From Rhizophagus irregularis (lineage: Eukaryota; Glomeromycota; Glomeromycetes; Glomerales; Glomeraceae): 64,000 nucleotides of DNA. Made by a program: the position numbers and the translations under genes. Positions 1 through 12,689 of this stretch are shown here, in pieces; position 1 is the first letter of the stretch; each line of letters opens with the position of its first letter. The notes under the pieces were generated by a model. That model was not told the DNA's origin, made no database searches, and was given only the letters and a program-made list of their open reading frames with translations. The stretch spans positions 3,749,001 through 3,813,000 of the forward strand of contig NC_089446.1 of NCBI RefSeq assembly GCF_026210795.1, read 5' to 3'.

Positions 1-1140
1 TAGCATATTAAATAGTACTAATATAATTTTATAATTTTATTAGAAAATGCAATTATATATCGAGGGTAAGCCAAAGGGAAGGAAAAGTGCTCTAGGAACG
101 AAGTACTACGAGGAATTCAGTGAACGTTTTTGGGAAAAATGACGTAAATATTAGAAAACCACGTAAATATTTTATTTTTTTTTTATTTAATTCATAAATT
201 AATCTGATTATTTATTTAGAAACAATTTATGATATTACTCACGAAATCAACACAACAAGCCATACAACAACTCCGTCATCTTCACCACTACATTCACCAA
301 TATGCTCACCCATATCACCTCTCCGTTCACACTGATCATCATCACCTACGCCTCTCCGTCACTCATCACCTACACCTTACCGTTTACGAGGCTCACCTTC
401 ATATTATGAAATCATTGAAATTGAATAATTTTGCCTCTCCGTTTACGTTCACCTCACTTCATATGAAATTGTAAATCTTTCAAATCATAATTACTATTTT
501 GTTATATTGATGTCTGTACAACATTCAATTTTGCTTAATATTATATTGCTGTACAATATTCAATTTTTTGCTTAATATTATATTGCTGTATAACATTCAA
601 TTTTTTTATTTTCTGAACGATGTATCTTTCATTATTTGGAAAAAAATACTATTTACTTTACTACATAAAATAATAAAATATGCTAAATCATTAAATAAGC
701 AAATAAGCAGATCGTCACTGTATTATTTCAATTGGAATATTTTAATTATAACCTCCACAATTAATCATGAAAATTATTTTGAGAGTATTCTAGCAACCAT
801 CAAACTGTACTATATTTCATCCATTTATCGTTTAAAATTTCTCTTCCTTTAGCAGTTAAGTTTATAAATTTCTATTTAATGGTACTATTGAAATGTAAAT
901 TCGTTACCAACTCTAAATATTTTTGAATTTTGTAGCTTTACATAATATTCTATAGACTGCTCACGACTTTCTTTTCATAATTGTACAATAATATACAAAA
1001 ATCATATGTTAAGGAGTTGCATTGTCTTTTCGCAAATTTAGTAATCAGTCACATATGAGTAAAAAGGTTTGATTGGGTTATTTGGATGCAATAATATCTT
1101 TAACATTACGTAATTTAATGCTGAACGATAATAGTAGCTA
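1..1140. other. gene-free AT-rich stretch
   Basis: No convincing gene is visible. A His-rich open frame at 229-474 and an AT-rich frame at 568-852 have no domain, intron signal or paralogue in the window, and their composition follows the local base bias. A short motif with 'tatattgctgtac' and 'acattcaatttt' recurs three times at 510-610. I see no RNA gene or terminal inverted repeat here. Confidence 0.5.
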
Positions 1141-2650
1141 TAATGGCTATACTTTTTGAATTTGGTGCATATCATTGTATCACATAAAATGATACTTCAC
1201 ATGATTAATTTCTTCTCACTCCTTTCTTCTAATATTTTTCTTCTCACTCCTTATATGGCCTAAAAAAGTATAATAAAATTTATGAAATTGAATCGTAAAT
1301 ACGCAATAAAATAAAGATTTGAAACTGATTTGAAGTAATCTTCTATATAAAAAAAGTGTCCAGTATTCACTTTTATTATTAAATAAAATACAAATTATTT
1401 ATATAAATTAAATTTAATTTTAAATCATGAAATCATAATTTTTAGTTTTCCCATCTCCTGATATTTTTAACTGATCCTGCATTTTACACAATACACAATG
1501 ATATTGAGATCATGTATATTTTCCAATTAAATACTACAATCATAATTACAATAGCTAAAATCTCAAAATTATATCATGATAACCTCGCCCTTTTTTTTTG
1601 TTCATTCAATGTTTATCACCTACTTTTTTGAGCAAGAAAGTTGCTCCACATTTTTTATTCATTCATATTTTCTCGATATATATCACCTACTTTGAAACAA
1701 AAAGGTTGTTCCACTTTTTTTTTCGCTCATATTTTTTTTTATATTATGATGACTAAACATAAATCACCTAATAAATCGTCTGATGATAATCAAGAAATGG
1801 AAGTTGAAGGAGGTATGTAGATATAACTCTTTTGTAAATTTATAGTAAGTTTTGTTATATAGTTATATGTAAGAAGAATAATTAATAAATACCAAAATTA
1901 TGTATAATCGGATCGAAAAGAAAACAAATTACGAAAAAAAGAAGAGATATTGACATTGAGAAAGCCAATCAGTTGATGAAAAAAAGTAAAAACCATAGTA
2001 ATAAAGAAGCTGCCAAATCAGCCGATAAAGAAGTTATAGTAGTAAATGAAAAAGAAGTAATGATGATGATGATGATGATGATGATGCGAGTAAGACGGAA
2101 GATCATAAAAAACCCGAAGTATTCCAATCAAAGTCAAATTTAGAAATAGTTGCTTGGCTCGTCGACCATCTGGAAATTTTAAGATTGGCACTAGAAATGA
2201 ACAATGTTGCTATCTCATTATCCAGTAAAATTACGGACGTAAGTATTAAATTAACATGATAATATTTATTTGTCTAAATCTTTTAAATAATGTATTTTTA
2301 ATATTTTAGGATAAATTCGTCTATGGGACGAAAGTGTCAAGTGTCTTTTTTTACGTGCGAGAAGTCCACATGATGAAGTTTTTGATGAGTTGATAACAAA
2401 AATTTTCAAAATAAAAATACATTCGAACGAAGCTAAAAGCTACCTCAAAAAAACCCGAAAATTTTTCATCGACTTTAGAAATAAGTTTAACCAAATTATT
2501 TTAACTTCTATAGAAGAATTTAAAGAAATAAGAAAAAACAGGTATTTATTTAATTGTTTCCTAGCTAACCAAATAGTGCTGTTTGTATTAATTATTAATT
2601 TAATTATAGAGCATCTACCGGAAGTTTATCTCAAAAGGAACTTATAGATT
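1140..2650 (+). repeat. segmental duplication, copy 1 (inverted partner at about 42405-43960)
   Basis: The upstream flank and the first three exons of the pseudogene recur in opposite orientation 40 kb away. Shared flank landmarks are 'ataacctcgccctttttttt', 'gttgctccacattttt' and the repeated 'agaagaaa' block. The shared segment stops at the T-A dinucleotide where a GATATC-type element abuts copy 2. Divergence is low in the coding part and higher in the flank, as far as can be read by eye. Confidence 0.75.
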
Positions 2651-2880
2651 ACGTTGATGAAGAATTTGTTCAAAAGATTTTAAGCCGACAGCTTGTAGCT
2701 GTTAATATTTCAGAATTAACAAGAAATGGAGGGTTCGATATCTTGGTTGATTTCGTAAGAGAAACCTTTAAGGTTTCGTGGAATGGAAAAAATTTGTCCG
2801 CCGTTAAAGAATTAGATAATATAACCAAAGAATTAACAATCCCTTCTAGGAGCGGAAACAAGATCGTTGATTCTTTATCG
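1746..2880 (+). pseudogene. damaged copy 1 of a three-member gene family (paralogue of 31847-33420)
   Basis: The same exon order is seen as in the paralogues at 42405-43328 and 31847-33420: a short basic N-terminal exon starting MMTKHKSPNKSSDDN, a Lys/Asp-rich exon, a middle exon, and a C-terminal exon with the motif IPSRSG (about 2850-2870) ending at a GT donor at 2881. Function is unknown and no named domain is recognised. Damage relative to copy 2: the first acceptor reads CG where copy 2 has AG (about 1911); one A is missing from the A-run before the GAT repeat (about 2053), which shifts the frame into a stop near 2141; and one A is missing in the following exon (about 2312). Unlike copy 2, it keeps the C-terminal exon. 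Homology to copy 2 extends upstream to about position 1140. Confidence 0.7.
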
Positions 2881-2934
2881 GTAAGTTATTTTATTTATAC
2901 TGATACTTCATATCCTTTAATCATAGTTATTAAT

Positions 2935-4127
2935 AAAGCTCTGAACGGGTCGGTTTGGTTCAGTTTTTTTGCAGTTCGGGTAGAACCGAAAACCGAAATG
3001 GAACCGAACCGGAACCGTCTGGTTCAGTTCGGTTCTATCCGAAATTAAGAAAAATGCGAAAAAATGAATACACGACCATCCAGTGATCGTACAAGGACGA
3101 GCTATAGCTCGTTGGAATCCTCTCATCGAGACGCGTCGAATGGTGGTAAAATCAAGTTTCTAGCTTCGATAGATCACGAGATAGAACATGGTGAGTGTTT
3201 CTTAAAAAATTTGTATTAGAAAACGATCCATTGATGCTAGAGACATGAATTTACCACCATTCGACGCATCTCAACGAGACGAATCTAATGAGCTATAATT
3301 CGTCTTTTTGCAATCACTGGATGGTCGTGTATTCGTTTTTTCGCATTTTTTTTAAATTTTCGAACGTCAAAAATTAAAATTCTGATACAAGCGATTAAAC
3401 GCCATCTATTGATCACACAAAGACGAATTTTAGCTCATTGGATTCGTCTCACTGAGACGAGTCGAATGGTGGTAAAATCAAGTCTCTATCATCGATAGAT
3501 CGTGAGATACCCATGGTGAGTGTTTCTTAAACAATTCGCATTAGAAAACGATCTATCGATGCTAGTGACATCATTTTACCACCATTCGACTCGTCTCAGT
3601 GAGACGAATCCAATGAGCTAAAATTCGTCTTTGTGTGATCAATAGATGGCGTTTAATCGCTTGTATCGAATTTTAATTTTTGACGCTCGAAAATTTAAAA
3701 AAAATGCGAAAAAACGAATACACGACCATCCAGTGATTGCAAAAAGACGAATTATAGCTCATTAGATTCGTCTCGTCGAGATGCGTCGAATGGTGGTAAA
3801 TTCATGTCTCTAGCATCAATGGATCGTTTTCTAATGCAAATTTTTTAAGAAACACTCATCATGTGCTATCTCGTGATCTATCGATGCTAGAAACTTGATT
3901 TTACCACCATTCGACGCGTCTCGATGAGAGTATTCCAACGAGCTATAGCTCGTCCTTGTACGATCACTGGATAGTCGTATATTCGTTTTTTCGCATTTTT
4001 TCTTAATTTCGGATAGAACCGAATCGAACCAGACGGTTCCAAGTCCAAAACCGAACCGAGAACCGAACCGAATTTTTTGCCGGTTCCGGATCGGTTCCCG
4101 GTTCAAACCGGAACCGTTCGGAGCTTT
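2935..4127. mobile_element. 1.2-kb foldback element, MULE-like, 10-bp target duplication
   Basis: The two halves are reverse complements around about 3530. The ends are AAAGCTCTGAACGG (left) and the complement of CCGTTCGGAGCTTT (right). Identical 10-bp direct repeats AGTTATTAAT flank it at 2925-2934 and 4128-4137. Subterminal DNA is a run of GAACCG-type repeats; the interior carries six copies, in both orientations, of a core with 'gctcattggaatc' and 'gaatggtggtaaaatc'. No coding capacity is visible. The 10-bp duplication fits Mutator-like elements. It sits in the putative intron that begins at 2881 of the pseudogene. Confidence 0.85.
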
Positions 4128-4137
4128 AGTTATTAAT

Positions 4138-6745
4138 AATAATATTAAATTATACATAGTAGTTATAAATCTTAGCAAACGCTCTAATTTTTTTATAAAA
4201 TTATGCATTTTATAATGAATAAATTTAGTAAATTTTACAAGTAAATGATAATATGAAACATCATTATTCTAAACATTATACCATAATGTCGAGTGATAAT
4301 AATATAAAATAAAATGGATGTATAAAACTATAAAATGTTTGTCTAAGATATAACACTTTCAAGTTTAAAAAGTAATTGTTGTTTTGTTAAAAATGGAATG
4401 GTTATTATGTGACGTTTCTTCTTTAATGTATACGGCCTAAATATCTCTATATATTTGACGTTATTATACAGATCAAAAAGAATTTATGCAGATCAAAAAG
4501 AATACATTTACGTAACCATATGGGCCGATCCTTGGAATCTAATTTTTTTACACAAAAATAATTTTATTAAAGCAAATATAAATTATCATTTATATAAGAA
4601 TAATAAATTTATACTAGATAATGCAAAAAAAACTAATTAATTATATAATTTTTAATTTTTTTTTAATATAAGATATCATTAAAATTTAAAAGATCAAATA
4701 TAACTCTCATGACAAAATCATTGATAATTCTTCATAGAAATAAGCTATACAAATAAATTTACATTCATTTGAAAGAGAAAATCGAGATCTATCTAATGAA
4801 TCTAAAATCAAGTGAATTGAATCACTAGTTGTTCAGTAATCACATTCAGTATATTTATTGAATTTTATCTAAATTTGATCATTAATTACTTCACATGTAG
4901 TGATTCAATTTGAATGATCTTTGCTCCCTAAGGTGATGCCAACTTTTATCTTTAAAATAAATTTAAAATAATTCGTTTAATATATGTAGATGTTTAGAAA
5001 TCATCAATTATATTATTAATATAAAATTTTATAAGTTTGATAAAATCTGATATAAAAAAATTTATTAAATACCTGTAGATGCAAGCTACACGAATGAAAT
5101 TATATTCATTTGAAAGAGAAAATTGAGGTCTATCTAATAAGCCTAAAATCGAATGAATTGAATCACTGGATTGTGAATAATTACGTCTAATATATTTATT
5201 TTTAATTTTTAAATTTGATTTGACTTTGATCGTTAATTACGCCTCATCCGGTGATCCAATTTTCCTGATCTTTGATTCTTACGATAGAGCAAATTCTCAG
5301 CTTTCAAATGAATGTAAAATGATGACGTTAGCATATCTCCAGGAATAATAATGCACGATTTTGTCACCTGCATAAAGTCCGATCTGAAAATTTTATTTCT
5401 TACCAAAAAATGCTTTCATAAGAGATTTTATTTGCCATTTAAGGATTTTAATAGAATAAATCTAATAAAATAATTTTAAAATATAAAAAACAAATATATA
5501 ATTAGTTATTTTGAAAAAAAAGAATATCTTATTATTCATTTTACAACTATTTTACATCATAATTATTTTTTATTTGCATGTATTTTTTACAAAGAAAAAA
5601 CAATAAATTAAAGCTAAAAATTATGAAAAAATATATCTTATCTATGTATATAAAATATTAAGTTTTTTCTTTTACTTACCACTTAAAAATAACTGCTATA
5701 TTTGCTTATAAACTTTTTTGTCATATTTAATAAAAGTGAATAGAAAAATAATGGAAAAGTGATGGGCAGTGATGGGGAAAAAGAAGTGGTTATTACCGTT
5801 ATTTTTGAATATTGATTAAAAAAATTTTTTTTATTTTTTATTAAATCTGAGTTACGTAAATATGTAACACATATTTAATTTAGATTTGTGTAATGTTAAT
5901 CTTACTAAAATATTAAATTTTTATAAAAATCTTAATTTAGACTAATTCCAAAAATCGGCACATATGCATTTGCGTAAAGTAAGAACTTTAAAGTTTAAGC
6001 CAATTCTGACTGGTAATTTACAAAATAACAAACACATTTCTTAAAAAAATTCTGAATCAGAATACTTTTCTGGTTTTCATCTTCGATTTTATCTGCAAAA
6101 AATTGAAAAGTTCAAGTGATAATTCAAGAAATATCCACCTATAAAAGACTAAACAATTATCAGGTTGATCAAGTTTGTGTAATACCAAATTTAATAAATT
6201 GTCTGATTAAATAATCGCGTATATTAAATGATCGCGTATATTATAAGGCTATTAATTCCTAAAAAGTCAATTTAACCACTATTTTATTTAAGACTATTTA
6301 TTTTGTACATTTTTTTTTTAAAAAAAAACTTTCTTTCTGAAAGTAGAGTCTTCCTCCTATACTGTTTGCCGTCGTGCATAGTGTGTTATAGGAAAAGGCG
6401 GACTTGAATTATATAGGTGTAAGCTTATGTTATATAGGCATAAAGCTTATATAATTAACACAACGAAAATCCTTTAATCAAGGGTTAAAATAGGCATGAT
6501 GGGATATTCTCATATATCATGAGCTCTGTCTGTTCGAAGTGTCGTTTTATATATAATTAAGTAGGCTTAAGTCGTAAGTAACTTTTTTATAACATTGATT
6601 ATTGGAGAATTAAGTGGCAAAAATAATTTTTAGTTTGTAAGACTTTAACTCCATACCAACTTGTGTGTGTTTGACGTATATTTTATTTCCTAACTCTTAG
6701 ACCCACTCGTGGGTTGGTAGGTTGCTTTGCACTTCTTGCAGCCTA
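4138..6745. other. gene-free region with two dispersed direct repeats
   Basis: No supported gene. A block of about 175 bp at roughly 4750-4925 recurs at about 5087-5275 in the same orientation (landmarks 'catttgaaagagaaaat', 'tgaattgaatcact'). The open frame at 4455-4640 is AT-composition driven. Around 6320-6420 there is a less AT-rich patch with no recognisable product. Confidence 0.45.
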
Positions 6746-6999
6746 TCTTTAATGGGTTTTAGGTCCACGTTTGCCCATTTAAAATTTATTAAACAGGATG
6801 TCATTCGTCCAAACACATTGCAACGTTTGTTGATGAAGCTATGGTTGTCTAATAAAAGTTCGCTTTGCCAGGCAATTTATGGTGGATTCAATGGATCAAA
6901 TTACAAACAACAATAATGCAGTCATATGAGAATTCCAGGCTAAAGAATAAGGGTGAATTGTCAAAGTTGAGAATATATTTGTATTTTTTTTTAAAGCCG

Positions 7000-7188
7000 T
7001 CATTCTGCGAACTTTTTCATTGTATCCCTAAGTTCAATGATTTTGGTAATGATGAAACTGCAGTTGTTTACAGGGGTTTTCCGCCAAACTGAGGTGAATT
7101 TATGTCTGGTGTTTTCGAATATACTTATCCTTTTTGCAATAGAGTCATAGCGAGTCTTCTTAAAGCGTACCTGTGACACCCCATCCAA
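7000..7188 (-). other. short open frame in the left palindrome arm, function unknown
   Basis: A 62-codon open frame starting MDGVSQVRFKKTRYD is nearly identical to the start of the frame at 9366-9671 in the opposite arm. Substitutions between arms (R/C at residue 8, V/I, L/F) and a codon gain (SVW versus SEVW) keep the frame open, which hints at past coding. The sense strand also carries overlapping frames (6722-7092), so the coding strand is uncertain. I recognise no domain. Confidence 0.3.
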
Positions 7189-8439
7189 CTTTGGCAGTGT
7201 CGCTGAATCTAAAGCAAGGTACCCGGTTAATCCTCAACTTTGGGTTGATGAGTTATGATTCTGGAGTATTAATAAGGCATAATGTTTTGACTTACATCAC
7301 CAATTTAACTCATAATTCTAATTTATTGAATTAGTTTATTATAGATTTATTGATATTTTTTTTTATCTGTTATATAATATTTAAACTAATGTATACTTTA
7401 TCTGTAATTAAAATTGTTATTGTAATAAATAACCGGTAACTTAAATCTATTATTGAAATTAACTTTTAAATCAGATTACAAATTATTAAAATATTATAAA
7501 ATTGAATTTAACGATATTTGATTGATTTGATATTTTTAAAGGTAAATTCAATATTTATAGATAATATCATTTTGATATTATTTTGATACTAAATTAATAT
7601 TAAAATAATATTATATTGATATTGCATTTATTAAAAAAAAATCATTATTGTTATAACAATATCAAAATGATATCGTTTCGTTATATCAAAACGATATCAT
7701 ACTTTACAGAAACCTTGAATTTTTAAACAATACCGAATTGATATAATAATGATGTTAAATAAATATCGTGGCGATATCGATTTGCAAATGATATCATTAT
7801 GATATCGCAATGATACATCAGGAAATTTGTTTAGGCGTAATTTAGTGTAATATTTCGAAGGTGGTGTAAAATTTCGAAATATTACACTAAAAACGTAATA
7901 TTACAAAAGTTTACGCTCTTAAATTTGAATAATTATAGTAATTTAAGAATATCTCGCTGTCTACTGATCCAATCAAGACGATCTATAGCTCATTGGAATC
8001 AGCTCATCAAGACGGATCGAATGGTAGTAAATTCGCATTTCTACAGTTGATAGAACGCTTTATAGTATGCAGTAAAGTTTTAAATTAATAGAAAGTCATC
8101 TATCAAACGTAAAGATACGATTTTACTACCATTCGATTCGTCTTGATGAGCTGATTCCAATGAGCTATAGATCGTCTTAATTGGATCAGTAGATAGCGAG
8201 ATATTCTTAAATTACTATAATTATTCAAATTTAAGAGCGTAAACTTTTGTAATATTACGTTTTTAGTGTAATATTTCGAAATTTTATACCACCTTCGAAA
8301 TACTACACTAAATTACGCCTAAACAAATTTCCTGATGTATCATTTCAATATTAATTCAATATATCGAAATGATATCGTAAAGATATTTGTTTGAAAAAAT
8401 ATCAGATCGATATCATTTCAATATTGTTATAACAACAAT

Positions 8440-8960
8440 GAATTTTTTGAAAAATGGGAAGTAAATACGATATTAATATGATATCGTTCTAACATTAATT
8501 CAATATCAATATGATATCGTAAAGATATCACTTTATAATTATCTAATCGACATCATAACGATATTGACGAAACATCAAATTGATATCATTTCGATATTGT
8601 TAATTGTTATAACAATAATGAAAAATAGAAAGTAAATACGATATTAATATGATATCGTTTTAACATTAATTCAATATCAATATGATATCGTAAAGATATC
8701 ACTTTATAATTATCTAATCGACATCATAACGATATTAACGAAACATCAAATTGATATCATTTCGATATTGTTATAACAATAATGAAAAATAGAAAGTAAA
8801 TACGATATTAATATGATATCATTTTGATATTATGTCAATGTCAATATAATATCATAAAGATATCACTTTATAATTATCTAATCGATATTGACAAATAACG
8901 AAACGATATCATTTTAATATTGTTATAACAATAATGATTTTTTTTAAATAAATGCAATAT
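8440..8960. repeat. tandem GATATC-rich repeat, about 164-171 bp period, three units
   Basis: Landmark 'gtaaatacgatattaatatg' occurs at about 8461, 8632 and 8795. Each unit contains 'tataattatctaatcgacat', 'gatatcatttcgatattg' and 'ttgttataacaataatg'. The same unit occurs in inverse orientation four times at 52190-52870. Confidence 0.8.
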
Positions 8961-9365
8961 CGATATAATATTAATTCAGTATCAAAATAATAATATCAAA
9001 ATGATATTATCTATAAATATTGAATTTACCTTTAAAAATATCAAATCAATCAAATATCGTTTTATAATATTTTAATAATTTGTAATCTAATTTAAAAGTT
9101 AATTTCAATAGATTTAAGTTACCAGTTATTTATTACAATAACAATTTTAATTACAGATAAAGTATACATTAGTTTAAATATTATATAACAGATAAAAAAA
9201 ATATCAATAAATCTATAATAAACTAATTCAATAAATTAGAATTATGAGTTAAATTGGTGATGTAAGTCAAAACATTATGCCTTAATACTCCAGAATCATA
9301 ACTCATCAACCCAAAGTTGAGGATTAACCGGGTACCTTGCTTTAGATTCAGCGACACTGCCCAAG

Positions 9366-9671
9366 TTGGATGGGGTGTCACAGGTATGCTTTAAGAAGAC
9401 TCGCTACGACTCTATTGCAAAAAGGATAAGTATATTCGAAAACACCAGACATAAATTCACCTCAGAAGTTTGGCAGGAAACCCCTATAAACAACTGCAGT
9501 TTCATCATTACCAAAATCATTGAATTTAGGGATACAATGAAAAAGTTTATGAGAATGACGGCTTTAAAAAAAAAATACAAATATATTCTCAACTTTGACA
9601 ATTCACCCTTATTCTTTGGCCTGGAATTCTCATATGACTGCATTATTGTTGTTTGTAATTTGATCCATTGA
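9366..9671 (+). other. short open frame in the right palindrome arm, mirror of 7000-7188
   Basis: The first 60 or so codons mirror the left-arm frame at 7000-7188. The frame then runs into a poly-A run (about 9566) and AT-rich sequence, where the extra residues look meaningless. It has no recognisable motif. The interest lies only in the paired conservation. Confidence 0.3.
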
Positions 9672-9810
9672 ATCCACCATAAATTGCCTGGCAAAGCGAA
9701 CTTTTATTAGACAACTATAGCTTCATCAACAAACGTTGCAATGTGTTTGGACGAATGACATCCTGTTTAATAAATTTTAAATGGGCAAACGTAGACCTAA
9801 AACCCATTAT

Positions 9811-10540
9811 AAAGTACTTTACAGAAACCTTGAAAATTTGAGCGATATTGAATTGATATGGATACGATATAAATTTCATGTCATAATGGTATCAATTTCC
9901 GTGATGATATTGTTATAATGTTGATTCGATATCGTTACTTCATCACCATAATTTATCACGAAAATATCGTGGTGATATCTATTTAAAAGAATATCAAATC
10001 GGCACAGTCTTGATATCATTACGATGTCAGTAATTTCAAAAAAAAAGATGTAGTATTTTCGATATTGATTTGATATCGTCACTTCATTACCATAATTTAT
10101 CGCGAAAATATCAGGACAACATTTATTTAAAAGAATATCTGATCGGTATAGTCTTGATATCGTTACGATATTATTAATTTCAGGGAGAAAAAAGATGTAT
10201 TTACGATATTGATATGATATCGTCACATTATCACCATAATTTATCATGAAAATATCGTGATGATATCTATTCAAAAGAATATCAAATCGGCACAGTTTTG
10301 ATATCATTACGATGTCAGTAATTTCAAAAAAAAAGATGTAGTATTTGCGATATTGATTTGATATCGTCACTTCATCCCCCAATTTATCGCTGAGATATCA
10401 TGACAATATCTATTCAAAAATATCTAATCGGCACAGTCTTGATATCATTACGATGTCGGTAATTTCAAATAAAAAAAAAGTATTTACGATATTGATTTGA
10501 TATCGTCACTTCATTGCCGCAACTCATTTGTGGTATCGCA
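9811..10540. repeat. 144-bp tandem repeat in a TA-adjacent GATATC-type element
   Basis: It begins at T-A followed by CTTTACAGAAACCTTGAA, an end shared with the element ends near 7699 and 53095. Landmark 'ggcacagtcttgatatc' or its variant recurs at about 10000, 10145, 10289 and 10430, so the period is about 144 bp. Because 144 is divisible by three, one strand stays open for 168 codons (9876-10382, minus) as a 48-residue repeat containing EVTISNQYRKYYIFFFEITD. The other terminus was not found. Confidence 0.75.
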
Positions 10541-10789
10541 ACTCATCCGCAATACCGTAAATATTAAACTTTATTTTTTTACAAATTAATAAAAAACTTT
10601 TAAATGTATAACGTGCTGTCATATTAATAAAATAAAATTCTGATATTTTATGCGATTTTGAGAAGCTATTACTGATAGAGTTGTGTTTTACCTTCTAATT
10701 TTAACATTGCATCCTTAAAACATACGAATATCGTCAAAAAATCCATGATTTCTCAATATTGATTTTATTTGTGATTATCTAGAATTCAA

Positions 10790-11470
10790 TTAAGTAATAT
10801 TTTTAAGTAATATACATTAGTTATCTCAAAAAGTAACTTCTTCTTAATAGACTTAGAGAATACAATGTTGCAAAGCATCTTTTAACGCCAGATTGAGCTT
10901 GTGCATTCATACACCGTCATCCACCTTGTCTCCACGTACGATTTTAGACCTCCTCCTTGTATATTTTTTAATTGAATAGCGCTTTAAGTAATGCCGCGCC
11001 TATAGCTGAATTTTTGAAAAATCTTGTGAGATTACATTTGCGCATTTAATCATGTCAGAACTGATTAAATTAACACAGCGCGCAATGCACCATATATCGA
11101 GAATTGATGGATGATTTTGAGAGATAATTCGGCGGTGTGGTCCCATAGAGCTGATAAAATGATCATGTGAATCTTAGAATAGATAACAAATAGAAGAAAC
11201 AAAATTAAAATCAGAATATTAATAAAGAAATAATAATGAGATTTACCAATCGTACAATTAGTTTCCTTAGCTAATTCATTATAGATTCGTAAATTTACAC
11301 GAGCCAATTCAGCTTGTAATAACATTCCACTTAAAATTTGTCGAGTTGGTAGTAGGTTGTACGCTGGTTGTAAAGTTTTAATCATATCAATAAACCAAGG
11401 TTTTCAATAACACTAAATGGGATGCTACTCAATACTCATATCAAAAGCTTTAGTAACCGAACGGTCAATA
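10790..11470 (-). pseudogene. decayed hAT transposase fragment
   Basis: On the minus strand, 11385-11240 reads IKTLQPAYNLLPTRQILSG and LLQAELARVNLRIYNELAKE, the segment that precedes the DGW motif in fungal hAT transposases. Further along, out of frame, are a KIIHQFSI-like piece and a CVNLISSDMIK-like piece (about 11030-11110), which correspond to the 'CAHALNL' region. A frameshift separates the preceding IPFSVIENL-like residues (about 11400-11430). BED finger, catalytic core and dimerisation domain are missing, so it cannot be active. Confidence 0.65.
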
Positions 11471-11474
11471 GCAT

Positions 11475-12490
11475 CAAAATATCTCTTTTCCAATTTGTTG
11501 TTTTTTTTGTTAAAATTTTGAATTGATGTATGTTCGTAATTTTGTCTTTGCTTTTATTTGGTGATTACCTCCAGTTTAATTAATCACGATATTGCAAATT
11601 AACTGTGATTAATTATGGTATTGCGGAATAATTGTAACGTTGCAAAATAAATGCGGTTGCGAAATTGCGAAAATTTAGACATCATAATTCGTAATGTTCG
11701 CAATATCATAACCGTCATCCTTAATTATAACAAAAAAAAAATTAATTTGCAAAAAATTAGACTTTTGTTTATTTTATTACTAAAAGCATTATGTGGTATA
11801 TTATAAAATTTCCTTGAATATTGAACTTCACGTGATACAAACCTACAATTAATCAAAAAAAATCTTGATATCGCTAATATCGAAGCGGTATATCACGAAG
11901 ACATCCCCATGGTTTTTTTTTTTGCTTTCCCTCCTACGTTCAAAAAAGATTTTTCAGAAAAATTATAGATATTAAAAAATTGTTACGATGTGAAAACTGA
12001 TAATTCCACGTGTATAAATATATATAATAATAAAAACATATAATACACAATATACCTTATTTCGCAATCGTGATTTTCTTTCATCATTACTACTCTCTTC
12101 ATTATCAACGGAACGTCAGCGCCTATGTAATAGCGAGATAAGTCCAATGATCTTGCAACATTTATTTTTTCAGCTACGAGCTGTCTTATCGTCTTTTTTT
12201 AATTAAACATATAATCCAACAACATTTCGTCATTTCTTCAGGTAATTCATTTGAAACACACGTTAACCACTGACGAAATATAGCCAAAACTTCAAGGGGA
12301 AGATTGCGAAAATTAGCGCCAATACTACTACTATTTTGATACGCGCTACCTATATTCGGCCACAATTCACTCCTCTTAAATTCCTAGCAGAATGGTCAAG
12401 ATGCTGTACGAAAAAATAATGCTCTTAATTCAACGTATATGATGTTTGATTCCCATTTGAGAGGGAACTATAACGTTGCTTTCTAATAAT
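11475..12490. other. gene-free AT-rich stretch
   Basis: No supported gene or terminal inverted repeat is visible. At 11560-11720 there are repeated 'attgcg' and 'gattaatta' words, related in style to the satellite-like arrays to the left but too diverged to define a unit. Confidence 0.4.
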
Positions 12491-12689
12491 TCGCTCATCT
12501 ATTTCTGACTTTATTCACTAGATCTTTGCTCTTGGGAAGGACTTCTGGGTAGTGACGGTCTTTAACAAAGTAACTCCAATTATTAATTAATAGTAATTGT
12601 TCAAATTCGTCTTTATAATAAAAATTAAAATAGGTTCGAAATATATGAATTATAAATATTACAGATTTATTATAATGATACGTAAATAT

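Larger units (their letters stand above)
6750..9812. repeat. 3-kb palindrome (giant inverted repeat) with nested palindromes
   Basis: The left arm from about 6750 ('tctttaatgggtttta') reappears as its reverse complement ending at about 9812 ('taaaacccattataaag'). Both arms carry the same protein-like segment, read inward from 7188 on the minus strand and outward from 9366 on the plus strand, beginning MDGVSQV.FKKTRYDSIAK and including NNCSFIITKIIE. The right arm is longer because it has extra copies of a tandem GATATC-rich unit. At 7810-8343 there is a further palindrome centred near 8076. No transposase is encoded; this looks like a large non-autonomous foldback element or two head-to-head copies. 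Confidence 0.8.

Noticed and set aside
229-474. His-rich open frame as a small gene
   Set aside because: Composition follows 'catcac'-type repeats in the DNA; no paralogue, motif or splice context.
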